From an uncultured Prochlorococcus sp. (GTDB taxonomy: Bacteria; Cyanobacteriota; Cyanobacteriia; PCC-6307; Cyanobiaceae), in the NCBI GenBank assembly GCA_902571795.1, contig CACGDL010000009.1, positions 1-41,342 on the forward strand: 41,342 nt of DNA, written 5' to 3'. The position numbers and the translations under genes were made by a program. Below the pieces are notes generated by a model, which had not been told where the DNA came from, ran no database searches, and saw only the letters and a list, made by a program, of their open reading frames with translations. This document shows, piece by piece, positions 1 through 6,521 of this stretch. Each line of letters begins with the position of its first letter. The stretch's first letter is position 1.

Positions 1-1
1 A

Positions 2-103
2 ATATTTCCAATTTTATTTGTTTATGCATCTAAAAACCTTGATGCTAAGGGTGTTTTCGAATGGATGATGGAGAAACCCAATGATTGGATAGGTAAAAAA
101 TAA
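2..103 (+). CDS. 3' end of an unidentified CDS (start outside window)
   Basis: An open frame enters from the left edge and stops at TAA 101-103, giving 33 visible C-terminal residues. The visible part starts with a hydrophobic stretch (residues beginning IFPILFVYA) and continues into a polar tail with a WMMEKPNDWIG segment. It looks like the end of a small membrane-associated protein. I do not recognise the family, and with the N-terminus missing no function can be given. The next gene on the opposite strand converges on it with 23 bases between the two stops. Confidence 0.5.
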   Translation: MFPILFVYASKNLDAKGVFEWMMEKPNDWIGKK

Positions 104-126
104 AACTTTAAAATTTTACATTTTTT

Positions 127-468
127 CTAGTTAAATTTTAAATTTTCTAAATTACTAATTTCAAAATCATAAATCTGGCAATTATTTTCTAAATCATTAA
201 CTATTAAATTTTTTAGAAGAGAATAATCTATCAAATTATTGAGTTTATTATTTTTAAATTCCTTATTAGTCTCTCCAATTGCAAAAGCCAAAGCTCCTTC
301 ATAAGAAATACCGAATTTGGTAGTGTTGCAGTAAGTTCTAGTGAACTTGTTAGAGATCTTTTTAGTATACTTTTCAAGAGTTTTAAAAGAAGTATCTAAT
401 GAGTAAACTGGACTACTAAATAGAAAAAGCAAAGTTAAAGCGAATATCGCAAAAACTCTTTTGATCAT
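127..468 (-). CDS. Small exported hypothetical protein (113 aa)
   Basis: The gene encodes 113 residues beginning with a short basic head (MIKR), a hydrophobic core at about residues 5-19 and a likely signal peptidase site after VYS at residue 23, so the mature protein of about 90 residues is probably exported to periplasm or thylakoid lumen. Two cysteines remain in the mature part (C47 and C97) and could form a disulfide. The rest is polar and lysine/asparagine rich with no motif I can name. The start is an ATG at 468. It resembles the small, poorly conserved exported proteins common in Prochlorococcus; no function can be assigned. Confidence 0.7.
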   Translation of the reverse strand: MIKRVFAIFALTLLFLFSSPVYSLDTSFKTLEKYTKKISNKFTRTYCNTTKFGISYEGALAFAIGETNKEFKNNKLNNLIDYSLLKNLIVNDLENNCQIYDFEISNLENLKFN

Positions 469-835
469 AATATTTCACAAATTGCAAATTTAATATAGTT
501 TAAAATTTAACTCTGCAGACTATGTTTTATTAAAAATATAAGTATTCAAAATTTATTAACCACAAAAGCTATTTCATTTTTTTGAAGATAAAAACTCTCG
601 AAATGAGTATTTTATAATTTGAATTTTTTTTGGTAGTTTTTTTAAAAAACGCCTATATGCTTTTGGCACTATAAAAAATCCATATCAATAATTAATAGCT
701 AACAAATCAAACATTGGTATTCAATAATTAATTATCCAAAAATAAGTAAATTAATTATTAAATATATGGATTGAGCTATGGAAATGTATTTGAACATGAA
801 TTATTGTTTAATTAAGTATTAAATACAAAATTAAT
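469..835. other. 367-base AT-rich gap with no gene
   Basis: No ORF longer than about 15 codons with a plausible start is visible on either strand, and there is no tRNA-like or other recognisable RNA fold. The stretch is the divergent intergenic region between the exported protein ending its 5' end at 468 and the small gene starting at 836. It contains TCAATAATTAAT twice (about 685 and 720) and a GCC/GGC pair flanking an 11-base spacer near 651-667. These are too short and too AT-biased to call regulatory elements. Confidence 0.5.
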
Positions 836-1030
836 ATGGCACTACCAGAACTTATTTATGCGCCTACTGATGGCGGAACAATACATAGATATGAAATTAG
901 TGGTGGCAAGAGAAAATTTTTAAGATTTATAGGTTGTTATTTGGGTCAATGTAATTTCCACAAAAATATTGATGATGCTATTGATTACATAAAAAATTTG
1001 AAAGAATCACAAAAGATACAAAAAACATGA
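836..1030 (+). CDS. Small conserved-looking hypothetical protein (64 aa)
   Basis: The 64-residue product starts at an ATG with no clear ribosome binding site. Its N-terminal half (YAPTDGGTIHRYE) has beta-strand character, the middle contains an FIGCYLGQC segment with two cysteines five apart, and the C-terminal third is a predicted amphipathic helix (DDAIDYIKNLKES). Composition is typical of a folded soluble protein rather than random AT-rich translation. It stands alone between two AT-rich intergenic stretches. I do not recognise a family; small single-domain proteins of this kind are frequent in picocyanobacterial genomes. Confidence 0.6.
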   Translation: MALPELIYAPTDGGTIHRYEISGGKRKFLRFIGCYLGQCNFHKNIDDAIDYIKNLKESQKIQKT

Positions 1031-1188
1031 AATAAAGATACATTGATACGACATAGACTCAATATTTTTCGATAATTACATAATTATTGCTACAAATAAT
1101 AGAGAATTTTCTTTTTATAAGAAATTGATTATTTACTTGGGTTATAGTTCCGAAAGATAAACAGTCATTTAAAAAAAGAAATTAATTT

Positions 1189-2511
1189 ATGGAAAACAGA
1201 CAAATTAATTTTTTTAAATCAAAAGACTTTAATACCGTTCTTAAGCCATTTAAAAAAGGAACGGTAGTAAAAATTGACTCGTTTGATATTAGAGAAAATC
1301 AAAAAGAATTAAATATAGGTTTATTTGGTTGGTATGCAATTTGTCCCTCTAAAGAACTAAAAAAAAATAAGCTATATTATTTTTCACTCTATGATGAGCC
1401 TCTTGTTCTTTATAGAGATGAAAATAAAAACGTTAGGTGTATTAAAAATATTTGTCCACACAGAGGGGCCTCCTTTTTTGGAGGGACATTATCAGATGGA
1501 GTAATAACCTGCCCATATCATGGAGCCAAGTTTTCGTCTGTAGGAAGTTGCCAAAATCTCGACAGAATAACATGTCGCCATATAGTTGATAATAACTACG
1601 ATAACTACGCCAAAAGAATACATTTATCTCAATACAAAACTTCAGAAAAAAATGGATATATTTTTGTACATTTTTCTAAAAAATCTGAAACTGATTTAAA
1701 TAATATAAGTGAAGATACACCTATAAGTAACTACGAATTATATGAAAATGGCTTTTCAGATAAGGATTATGTATTTGAGGAGGTATTAGTTGACTTCAAA
1801 TGTGATTGGTCAAGGATTATTGAAAATCACCTAGATATCCTTCATATCTTTTGGGTTCATGGCGATACAATCCCTGATAAAGATGTGAATAAAAACGTAC
1901 TAGTTAGTTTTAACCAGAAAATTAATATTAATCCCAAATACATTGAAAGTATTTATTATTACAAGAATGACCCTACAAAAGAATTTATTCGGATAAAATA
2001 CATCCCTCCAGGAAGGATATTAATTTACAAAGGCAATCCTTCCTCATCAAGATATTTACAAGTTTTAGATCATATTCCTCTAGGTAATAACAAAGCAAGA
2101 GTAATAGTGAGACACTATAGGAAATTTCTACAAAATAAACTACTTAATAATCTCTTATTATTTAAAGAGACTCAAAGAAAGATTTTTTATAAGATATTCG
2201 ATGAGGATTATATGATTTTAAAAACACAAACATATAATCACGATATGGGATTTATAAGTAAGGATGAAATAAAATTATTAGGAGAAGACAGAATAATAAA
2301 TTATTTTTGGAAGTGGTACAAGAAGTCTGAAGATAAAGATGAACCATGGAAAATTATAACCAAAACCAAAAATCTTGATGTATACGACAAGGTGATATTG
2401 AAATATCCCCCGGAAATAAAGAAGTTAGAGATTGCAAATAATATAGATATTATTAGAAAAACATTTGTAAGATTTGCTGCTCCGCTAATATTTTTCATGT
2501 TAATAATATAA
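1189..2511 (+). CDS. Rieske-type oxygenase, PaO/Lls1 family
   Basis: A 440-residue Rieske non-heme iron oxygenase of the pheophorbide a oxygenase / lethal-leaf-spot (Lls1) / Tic55 group. The [2Fe-2S] Rieske motif is C89-P-H91 and C108-P-Y-H111 (CxH-x16-CxxH). The mononuclear iron site is D216-x2-H219-x4-H224, followed by the usual acidic stretch FDEDYMILKTQ. The last 15 or so residues are a hydrophobic segment that should anchor it in a membrane, as in plant homologues. Family members oxidise chlorophyll breakdown products or related substrates using ferredoxin; the substrate here is unknown. The redox CxxC reported near the C-terminus of plant relatives is not evident. It is followed after three bases by a tiny membrane peptide gene and then an ABC ATPase, suggesting one operon. 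Confidence 0.88.
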   Translation: MENRQINFFKSKDFNTVLKPFKKGTVVKIDSFDIRENQKELNIGLFGWYAICPSKELKKNKLYYFSLYDEPLVLYRDENKNVRCIKNICPHRGASFFGGTLSDGVITCPYHGAKFSSVGSCQNLDRITCRHIVDNNYDNYAKRIHLSQYKTSEKNGYIFVHFSKKSETDLNNISEDTPISNYELYENGFSDKDYVFEEVLVDFKCDWSRIIENHLDILHIFWVHGDTIPDKDVNKNVLVSFNQKININPKYIESIYYYKNDPTKEFIRIKYIPPGRILIYKGNPSSSRYLQVLDHIPLGNNKARVIVRHYRKFLQNKLLNNLLLFKETQRKIFYKIFDEDYMILKTQTYNHDMGFISKDEIKLLGEDRIINYFWKWYKKSEDKDEPWKIITKTKNLDVYDKVILKYPPEIKKLEIANNIDIIRKTFVRFAAPLIFFMLII

Positions 2512-2514
2512 TTG

Positions 2515-2616
2515 ATGAAGAAAGTAAATAGACCTTCATGGTTAAATTGGCTTTATCTCTTTATATTTATTTTAAGCTCGATTCAATTGATTATATTTTG
2601 GAGTAGTATGTTTTAG
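2515..2616 (+). CDS. 33-aa single-membrane-span peptide between Rieske and ABC genes
   Basis: An ATG three bases after the Rieske gene stop opens a frame of 33 codons ending in TAG at 2614-2616. The predicted peptide has a basic N-terminus (MKKVNRPSW) and a long hydrophobic stretch (about residues 10-28, WLNWLYLFIFILSSIQLII), so it is a candidate one-pass membrane peptide with its N-terminus in the cytoplasm. Its stop overlaps the GTG start of the downstream ATPase by one base (TAGTG), an arrangement that suggests translational coupling. Basis is position, coupling and membrane character only; I do not know a family. It could instead be a chance AT-rich frame, since T-rich DNA readily encodes hydrophobic residues. 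Confidence 0.5.
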   Translation: MKKVNRPSWLNWLYLFIFILSSIQLIIFWSSMF

Positions 2617-3404
2617 TGTTTAATAAATTTTGGTTTGACGCAAAAAATGTAAATTGTTTTAAAAATGGCTTTAGAGTAATTAAAGATTTAAATTTAAAGA
2701 TAGCGTATTCAGAAAATGTAATATTAATTGGACCAAATGGTTCAGGTAAATCATCCTTAATTGAAATAATTAATAGAAACATATACCCAGTAGTAGCTAA
2801 TGAATCGAAACTTAAAATATTTGGCAAAGAACTTATAAATTTATGGGAACTAAGAAATAAAATAAGTACTGTAAATAATGATATAAAAAATAGAATAAAT
2901 CCAAATTTACAAGTTTTTGATTTAATTTTAAGTGGACTATATGGAAGATATTGTTACGTACAAAATAAATCTGAAAGAGATTCTTATAAGGTGGAAAAAA
3001 TCATGAAGAAAATGAATATTTCTAATTTATCTAAAAAGAATTTTTCCTATTTATCAGATGGAGAAAAACAAATTTCTCTTATTGCAAGGGCATTAATCAA
3101 AAAACCGGAAATCTTAATCTTAGATGAACCAATTGCAAATTTAGATTATAAATCAAAGTTTTTTGTAATTGATAAGGTTAATGAATTATCAAAATTAAAT
3201 ACAAAAATTTTATGCGTTACTCATGATATTTCAACGATTACAAAAATTTATGACAGGGTCATAATGCTAAAAGATGGCAAAATTATCGCTGATGGAGATC
3301 AAAATAAGGTTATAAATAGTGAAAATCTTAATAAGTTATTTGGTATTCAAGTCGAAGTAACTAATAATAATGGACTTTGGAATATAAATAGAATATCTAT
3401 ATAA
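2616..3404 (+). CDS. ABC transporter ATP-binding protein, ModF/YlmA-like
   Basis: A 262-residue stand-alone ABC ATPase. Walker A is GPNGSGKS (39-46), the signature is LSDGEKQ (146-152), Walker B ends ILILDE (166-171) and the switch histidine is H203. The segment IKNRINPNLQVFDLILSG resembles the part after the Q-loop in ModF/YlmA-type ATPases (COG1119); the Q-loop position appears to be Asn in a TVNND context instead of Gln. The GTG start overlaps the stop of the 33-residue peptide by one base. No permease or binding-protein gene is adjacent, so the transported substrate is unknown and the protein may not be part of a conventional importer. Its 3' end overlaps the convergent zinc-ribbon gene by 8 bases. 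Confidence 0.85.
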   Translation: MFNKFWFDAKNVNCFKNGFRVIKDLNLKIAYSENVILIGPNGSGKSSLIEIINRNIYPVVANESKLKIFGKELINLWELRNKISTVNNDIKNRINPNLQVFDLILSGLYGRYCYVQNKSERDSYKVEKIMKKMNISNLSKKNFSYLSDGEKQISLIARALIKKPEILILDEPIANLDYKSKFFVIDKVNELSKLNTKILCVTHDISTITKIYDRVIMLKDGKIIADGDQNKVINSENLNKLFGIQVEVTNNNGLWNINRISI

Positions 3405-3585
3405 CAATAATAAAAATAGCTATCGCGATAACAAGAAATACGAATTTTTTACTTTTTAAAAATGAAGAGGATTTATTTTTAAACGAAGAAGATCCACATT
3501 TAGAACATACAATCTTACCTCCTAAAGATCGATCTGAGACGAATGAAGAACTTCCACAATTAAAACAAACTCTTTTTACGCTCAT
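3397..3585 (-). CDS. Zinc-ribbon protein with C-terminal membrane anchor (62 aa)
   Basis: A 62-residue protein with two CxxC knuckles, C7-C10 and C27-C30, separated by 16 residues in a pattern typical of a zinc ribbon. The two half-sites are near repeats (CFNCGSSSF and CSKCGSSSF). A serine/lysine linker leads to a hydrophobic C-terminal segment at about residues 47-62, so the zinc ribbon would be tethered to a membrane from the cytoplasmic side. Function is unknown. It converges on the ABC ATPase with an 8-base overlap, and diverges from the Crp-type regulator across a 153-base region containing two Fur-like sites, so it could share iron control. Confidence 0.75.
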   Translation of the reverse strand: MSVKRVCFNCGSSSFVSDRSLGGKIVCSKCGSSSFKNKSSSFLKSKKFVFLVIAIAIFIIVI

Positions 3586-3662
3586 CTAAATTAAAATATT
3601 TAGCAATTATACCTAAATTATATTCATAAATACTATGTAAAGAAAAACATCAGAAATGCATT

Positions 3663-3681
3663 GATAATGAGAATCTATTGC
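3663..3681 (+). promoter_or_regulatory. Fur-box-like site, upstream copy
   Basis: The 19-base stretch starting GATAATGAGAATC matches the classical Fur consensus (GATAATGATAATCATTATC) at 14 of 19 positions by eye. It lies 25 bases upstream of the better site at 3706-3728, in the divergent region between the zinc-ribbon gene and the Crp-type regulator gene. It could be a second Fur site for cooperative binding; on its own it would be weak evidence in such AT-rich DNA. Confidence 0.4.
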
Positions 3682-3705
3682 AATAAGTGAATTTATAGTT
3701 CATAA

Positions 3706-3728
3706 TTGATAATAATTCTCATTATCAA
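3706..3728. promoter_or_regulatory. Fur-box-like perfect inverted repeat
   Basis: The arms TTGATAAT and ATTATCAA form a perfect 8-7-8 inverted repeat. The inner 19 bases (3708-3726) match the Fur consensus at 16 of 19 positions by my count. The site ends 10 bases before the ATG of the Crp-type regulator at 3739, so Fur bound here would block transcription or sit over the transcription start. Ferritin and FutC-like genes downstream support an iron-responsive role. The site is also why the regulator should start at 3739 rather than at the in-frame TTG at 3706. Confidence 0.68.
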
Positions 3729-3738
3729 GTATTTATTA

Positions 3739-4326
3739 ATGAATTTCCATAATTATGGAGAATTTCCCTCGAAATCAGTAAGGATAGTAACTGGGCAATC
3801 CGTTTTAATAGATCCTTCATCAAGACCAAAAGGCACATGCCTAGAAGTTGAAAGTGGAATTGCGAGAGTTTATTGCCCTTGTGAAGAAACTGAAGGAATG
3901 ACACTCGCATTTTTACAATCAGGTGATCAATTAAGAACGGATCTTTTATGTAGCGAAGGTGTCTGTGTAGAAGCACTAACAGATTTATCTTTTCACAGCA
4001 ATGTAAATATTGATGAGAATACTGGTTTCGATGCGGTAAATGAATGGACTTTGCAACTCCTTAGGATTAGACACTTAGGAAATGCAGAACAGCGCTTACA
4101 AGCTTTGTTTTCAATACTAGTAAATCGTCTAGGTAGAAGATGTGGTCAATGGTGTGAGTTACCTTTTAGGTTAACTCATGAAAGGATTGGTGAATTAATC
4201 GGTTCTACACGAGTAACATCAACAAGATTAATTTCTAAATTAAGATCATCTGAGTTATTAATAGCTCCTATTGGAACCCAAACTGTCAGTGTTGCTCCTT
4301 CTTTTATTGAAACATCGCCGCTATAA
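3739..4326 (+). CDS. Crp/Fnr-family regulator, cysteine-rich, in iron locus
   Basis: A 195-residue Crp/Fnr-type transcription factor. The N-terminal half is a short, degenerate effector (cupin-like) domain, and a dimerisation helix (about 100-130) leads into a winged helix-turn-helix (about 143-187; LTHERIGELIGSTRVTSTRL). It has seven cysteines: 34, C46-P-C48, C71-x4-C76 and C135-x3-C139. That is unusual for a cAMP-type sensor and suggests redox or metal sensing, though this is inference. The ATG at 3739 is preferred because the longer in-frame TTG start would place the Fur-like inverted repeat inside the gene. A small gene follows after 4 bases, probably in the same transcript. Targets may include the adjacent ferritin and transporter genes. 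Confidence 0.82.
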   Translation: MNFHNYGEFPSKSVRIVTGQSVLIDPSSRPKGTCLEVESGIARVYCPCEETEGMTLAFLQSGDQLRTDLLCSEGVCVEALTDLSFHSNVNIDENTGFDAVNEWTLQLLRIRHLGNAEQRLQALFSILVNRLGRRCGQWCELPFRLTHERIGELIGSTRVTSTRLISKLRSSELLIAPIGTQTVSVAPSFIETSPL

Positions 4327-4330
4327 AAAT

Positions 4331-4621
4331 ATGAAGGAATCACAATCACTTACTAACAACTTGTTAATGGAAGTTGAAGTTTTATCGAATAGGCTCAGAA
4401 ATATCAGGCAATCCTACAAAACTACAGAAAATAAAGCATTGAAGGGAAGGTTATTTTCTGAAAACAAAAATATTTTCAAAAGAGTTAATGAGATTTATAA
4501 AATAGCTGAGCTCTTAAATAAAAATAGTACTGAGAAAATAAACTTTTCTAATTTACTTGTTGAAATAACGAAAAGAACACTAAATGAAAACAAATTTGAA
4601 AGTAATCTATTTTTTCTTTAA
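4331..4621 (+). CDS. Small helical hypothetical protein downstream of Crp-type regulator (96 aa)
   Basis: A 96-residue protein starting at ATG 4331, 4 bases after the regulator gene. It is almost wholly predicted helix, with two charged, leucine-spaced stretches (about 5-45 and 45-75) that could form a helical hairpin or coiled coil. There is no cysteine, no membrane segment and no signal peptide. Position implies co-transcription with the Crp-type regulator and therefore possible iron control. The last 15 bases overlap the 3' end of the convergent ferritin gene. I do not recognise the family. Confidence 0.62.
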   Translation: MKESQSLTNNLLMEVEVLSNRLRNIRQSYKTTENKALKGRLFSENKNIFKRVNEIYKIAELLNKNSTEKINFSNLLVEITKRTLNENKFESNLFFL

Positions 4622-5161
4622 ATCACTATCTATCAATAAGATTGCAGAAGGTTGATTAGAAGCAAACTTTACTTTACCAAGTATGTTTGCAAATTCATCT
4701 TCTGATTTTGTTTGAGCCTCAATGATTGGATCTAAAAATACGTTGGTTCTTGTATCTGAAATTCTTTCTGAAATGGAATAAAGTTGTTGCAGAGATGAAG
4801 TTAAATCAGCCTCCATGTTGAAAGAATAAGAAATAAGATCCTCTATTGAATCCCATGCTTGAACTGGTGCGGGAATTTCATCTAATTTTACGCTTTGTCC
4901 TCTTGCGATTAAGTAATCTGCAAATTTCTGAGCATGTTCCATTTCACCTTGTGATTCACTTAGGAAATGAGAAGCAAATCCATTTAAATCACGTTCTTGA
5001 AACCAGAGGTATATAGAAAAATATTGAACATTAGCATATCTTTCCATTGTTAAATGTCCAAATATATTATCCAATAAACTTTTGTCGATTGGTTGTGCTA
5101 CAGCTCTCCCAGATGGACCATAATTAATTAATTTCTTTAACTTCAGATTATTTTCTTTCAT
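4607..5161 (-). CDS. ftn: Ferritin
   Basis: A 184-residue non-heme ferritin, which oxidises Fe(II) and stores it as a ferric mineral in a 24-subunit shell. The four-helix bundle carries the expected ferroxidase ligands: E40 in MERYANVQY, E73 and H76 in GEMEHAQ, E117 in MEADL, and an acidic group around E154/E156 in QTKSEDE. An N-terminal extension of about 20 residues precedes the usual start of helix A, as in marine cyanobacterial ferritins such as the studied Synechococcus CC9311 protein. The gene diverges from a small Cys-rich ORF across 113 bases with a Fur-like box, and sits between a Crp-type regulator and a FutC-like ATPase, an iron-management neighbourhood. The ATG at 5161 is the only sensible start. 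Confidence 0.95.
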   Translation of the reverse strand: MKENNLKLKKLINYGPSGRAVAQPIDKSLLDNIFGHLTMERYANVQYFSIYLWFQERDLNGFASHFLSESQGEMEHAQKFADYLIARGQSVKLDEIPAPVQAWDSIEDLISYSFNMEADLTSSLQQLYSISERISDTRTNVFLDPIIEAQTKSEDEFANILGKVKFASNQPSAILLIDSDLKKK

Positions 5162-5245
5162 TGCTCAATAAGAAACTATTTAAATAATACAACATTTTGT
5201 ATAAATTAGTAATTAATTAATCCTTTAAATTAAATTAAATAATAT

Positions 5246-5264
5246 GATAATGAAAATCAATCTC
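5246..5264. promoter_or_regulatory. Fur-box-like site between ferritin and Cys-rich ORF
   Basis: The 19 bases beginning GATAATGAAAATC match the Fur consensus at 16 of 19 positions by eye. The site lies 84 bases upstream of the ferritin start and 10 bases upstream of the ATG of the 40-residue Cys-rich ORF. The spacing to that ATG (10 bases) is the same as the spacing between the Fur-like repeat and the Crp-type regulator start. This points to the small ORF as the controlled gene, with ferritin possibly sharing the site. Confidence 0.55.
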
Positions 5265-5274
5265 AATACTATAA

Positions 5275-5397
5275 ATGAATTTACAGTACAGTTTTTCTGA
5301 ACTGCTATTAACTAATAATATATATAAAAGTAGAAAAAAGAAATGTAAAAAGAAAAAATGCTCTAATTGGAAGGGGGGCAAGTGTAATTGCCTATAA
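5275..5397 (+). CDS. 40-aa Cys/Lys-rich peptide in iron locus (unlisted small gene)
   Basis: Between ferritin and the FutC-like gene an ATG at 5275 opens a 40-codon frame ending in TAA 5395-5397. The N-terminal half is ordinary (MNLQYSFSELLLTNNIY). The C-terminal half is a basic block with four cysteines: C24, C29, then C37-N-C39, separated by lysine runs and a WKGGK segment. Such a pattern could bind iron or another soft metal, or bind nucleic acid through the lysines. The start sits 10 bases downstream of a Fur-like box, and the stop is 6 bases from the convergent FutC-like stop, so the ORF exactly fills the gap. The codons also contain the unusual G-run of this otherwise AT-only region. 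No family known to me; expression is untested. Confidence 0.55.
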   Translation: MNLQYSFSELLLTNNIYKSRKKKCKKKKCSNWKGGKCNCL

Positions 5398-5403
5398 AAA
5401 AGT

Positions 5404-6462
5404 CTATATATATTCCTTAAATGCTCCAGGATATAAAAAATAATAACTATTTTTATTAATAGAAAGAGAACATTTATCACCATTATTAAGAAGATTATTA
5501 ATATCAGTTCTTACCCTTAATATGTTTCCATTAATAGATACTTTATATATAAGAAATTCTCCAAGAAATTCTTTAGATAGAACAATCGCATCACCAGATT
5601 CTGATCTTTTTACTGAAATAAATTTAGGCGAAATTGACATATTTTTTATACTTGTATTATTCAAATATTCTGAACACTTTATTTCACCTAAACAAGAAAT
5701 ATATGAATTACCATTTCTTTTTAGATTAATAATATTATTGCCCAAAATAAAACTACTAACAAATATGGTCTTGGGATTATTTAGAAGGTTAATTGGTTTA
5801 TCAATTTGATGTATTTTTCCATCATTCATAACGGCGACTTTATCACAAATTGACATCGCTTCTTCTGGATCATGAGTAACCATCAATCCGCTTGCATTAC
5901 AACCTTTAAGAATATTAGGGAGTTCACTTCTCAATTTTAGTTTGACATGTATATCAAGACTGCAAAATGGTTCATCTAATAAAATAAAACTTGTACCTGG
6001 AGCAAGAGCTCTCGCAATTGCGAGTCTTTGTTTTTGGCCTCCAGACAGTTCATGTGGATACCTTCCAACAAAACTATCAAGACCAACAATATTTAATAAA
6101 TAATTAACTCTAGATCTGTCTTTTTTGTTTTTCAAACCAAAAATCACATTTTCCATAACAGTTAAGTGAGGGAAAAGTGCATAGTCTTGAAAAACCATAC
6201 CAATATTTCTCTTCTCAGGACTAAGAATTTTTTTCCTACTTGAAATTTCCTTATCATTTAATGAAATCCTCCCTTTAGAGGGATATTCGAACCCCGCGAT
6301 TAATCTTAAAAGAGTAGTCTTTCCGCAACCAGAAGGACCAAGCAACCCTAACAATTCGCCATTTTCAATTTTCAGGTTAATTTCGTTTAATATCCAATTT
6401 GAACATTCTCGCTTATCATATTTATGATGCAAATCATCAATTATTAACGCATCATTATTCAC
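5404..6462 (-). CDS. futC: Ferric iron ABC transporter ATPase, FutC/FbpC-like
   Basis: A 352-residue ATPase of the CUT/FbpC class that would energise a periplasmic-binding-protein Fe(III) importer. Walker A is GPSGCGKT (42-49), the Q-loop is FQD (Q92), the signature is LSGGQ (139-143), Walker B ends LLDEP (161-165) and the switch histidine is in VTHDPEEA (H197). The C-terminal third, after about residue 240, fits a TOBE-type regulatory domain, as in FbpC/PotA/MalK. Ferritin and Fur-like sites nearby favour iron as substrate over spermidine or sulfate, but no permease or binding protein is adjacent, so the gene name is inferred from context. No Fur-like site was seen directly upstream of its start. 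It diverges from nth across 96 bases. Confidence 0.8.
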   Translation of the reverse strand: MNNDALIIDDLHHKYDKRECSNWILNEINLKIENGELLGLLGPSGCGKTTLLRLIAGFEYPSKGRISLNDKEISSRKKILSPEKRNIGMVFQDYALFPHLTVMENVIFGLKNKKDRSRVNYLLNIVGLDSFVGRYPHELSGGQKQRLAIARALAPGTSFILLDEPFCSLDIHVKLKLRSELPNILKGCNASGLMVTHDPEEAMSICDKVAVMNDGKIHQIDKPINLLNNPKTIFVSSFILGNNIINLKRNGNSYISCLGEIKCSEYLNNTSIKNMSISPKFISVKRSESGDAIVLSKEFLGEFLIYKVSINGNILRVRTDINNLLNNGDKCSLSINKNSYYFLYPGAFKEYI

Positions 6463-6521
6463 TAAGTTCCTCTTATTTAAATATATTAAGTTAGCAGAAA
6501 ATATTCACCTAAAATATCCCT

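Noticed and set aside
1072-1087. 7-2-7 inverted repeat (ATAATTA / TAATTAT) upstream of the Rieske gene
   Set aside because: The arms are only A and T in very AT-rich DNA, so such a repeat is expected by chance.
3706-3738. Longer start (TTG 3706) for the Crp-type regulator
   Set aside because: The extra residues are encoded by the Fur-like inverted repeat and its flank; ATG 3739 gives a normal N-terminus.
5377-5392. GGCAA/TTGCC hairpin near the end of the Cys-rich ORF as a terminator
   Set aside because: The stem is only five pairs, lies within the coding frame, and is not followed by a T-run on either relevant strand.
5235-5483. Minus-strand 82-codon frame opposite the Cys-rich peptide
   Set aside because: It overlaps the futC 3' end in another frame and is phenylalanine/leucine/isoleucine-rich because it reads the complement of A-rich sequence; the plus-strand frame fits the gap and the Fur-like box better.
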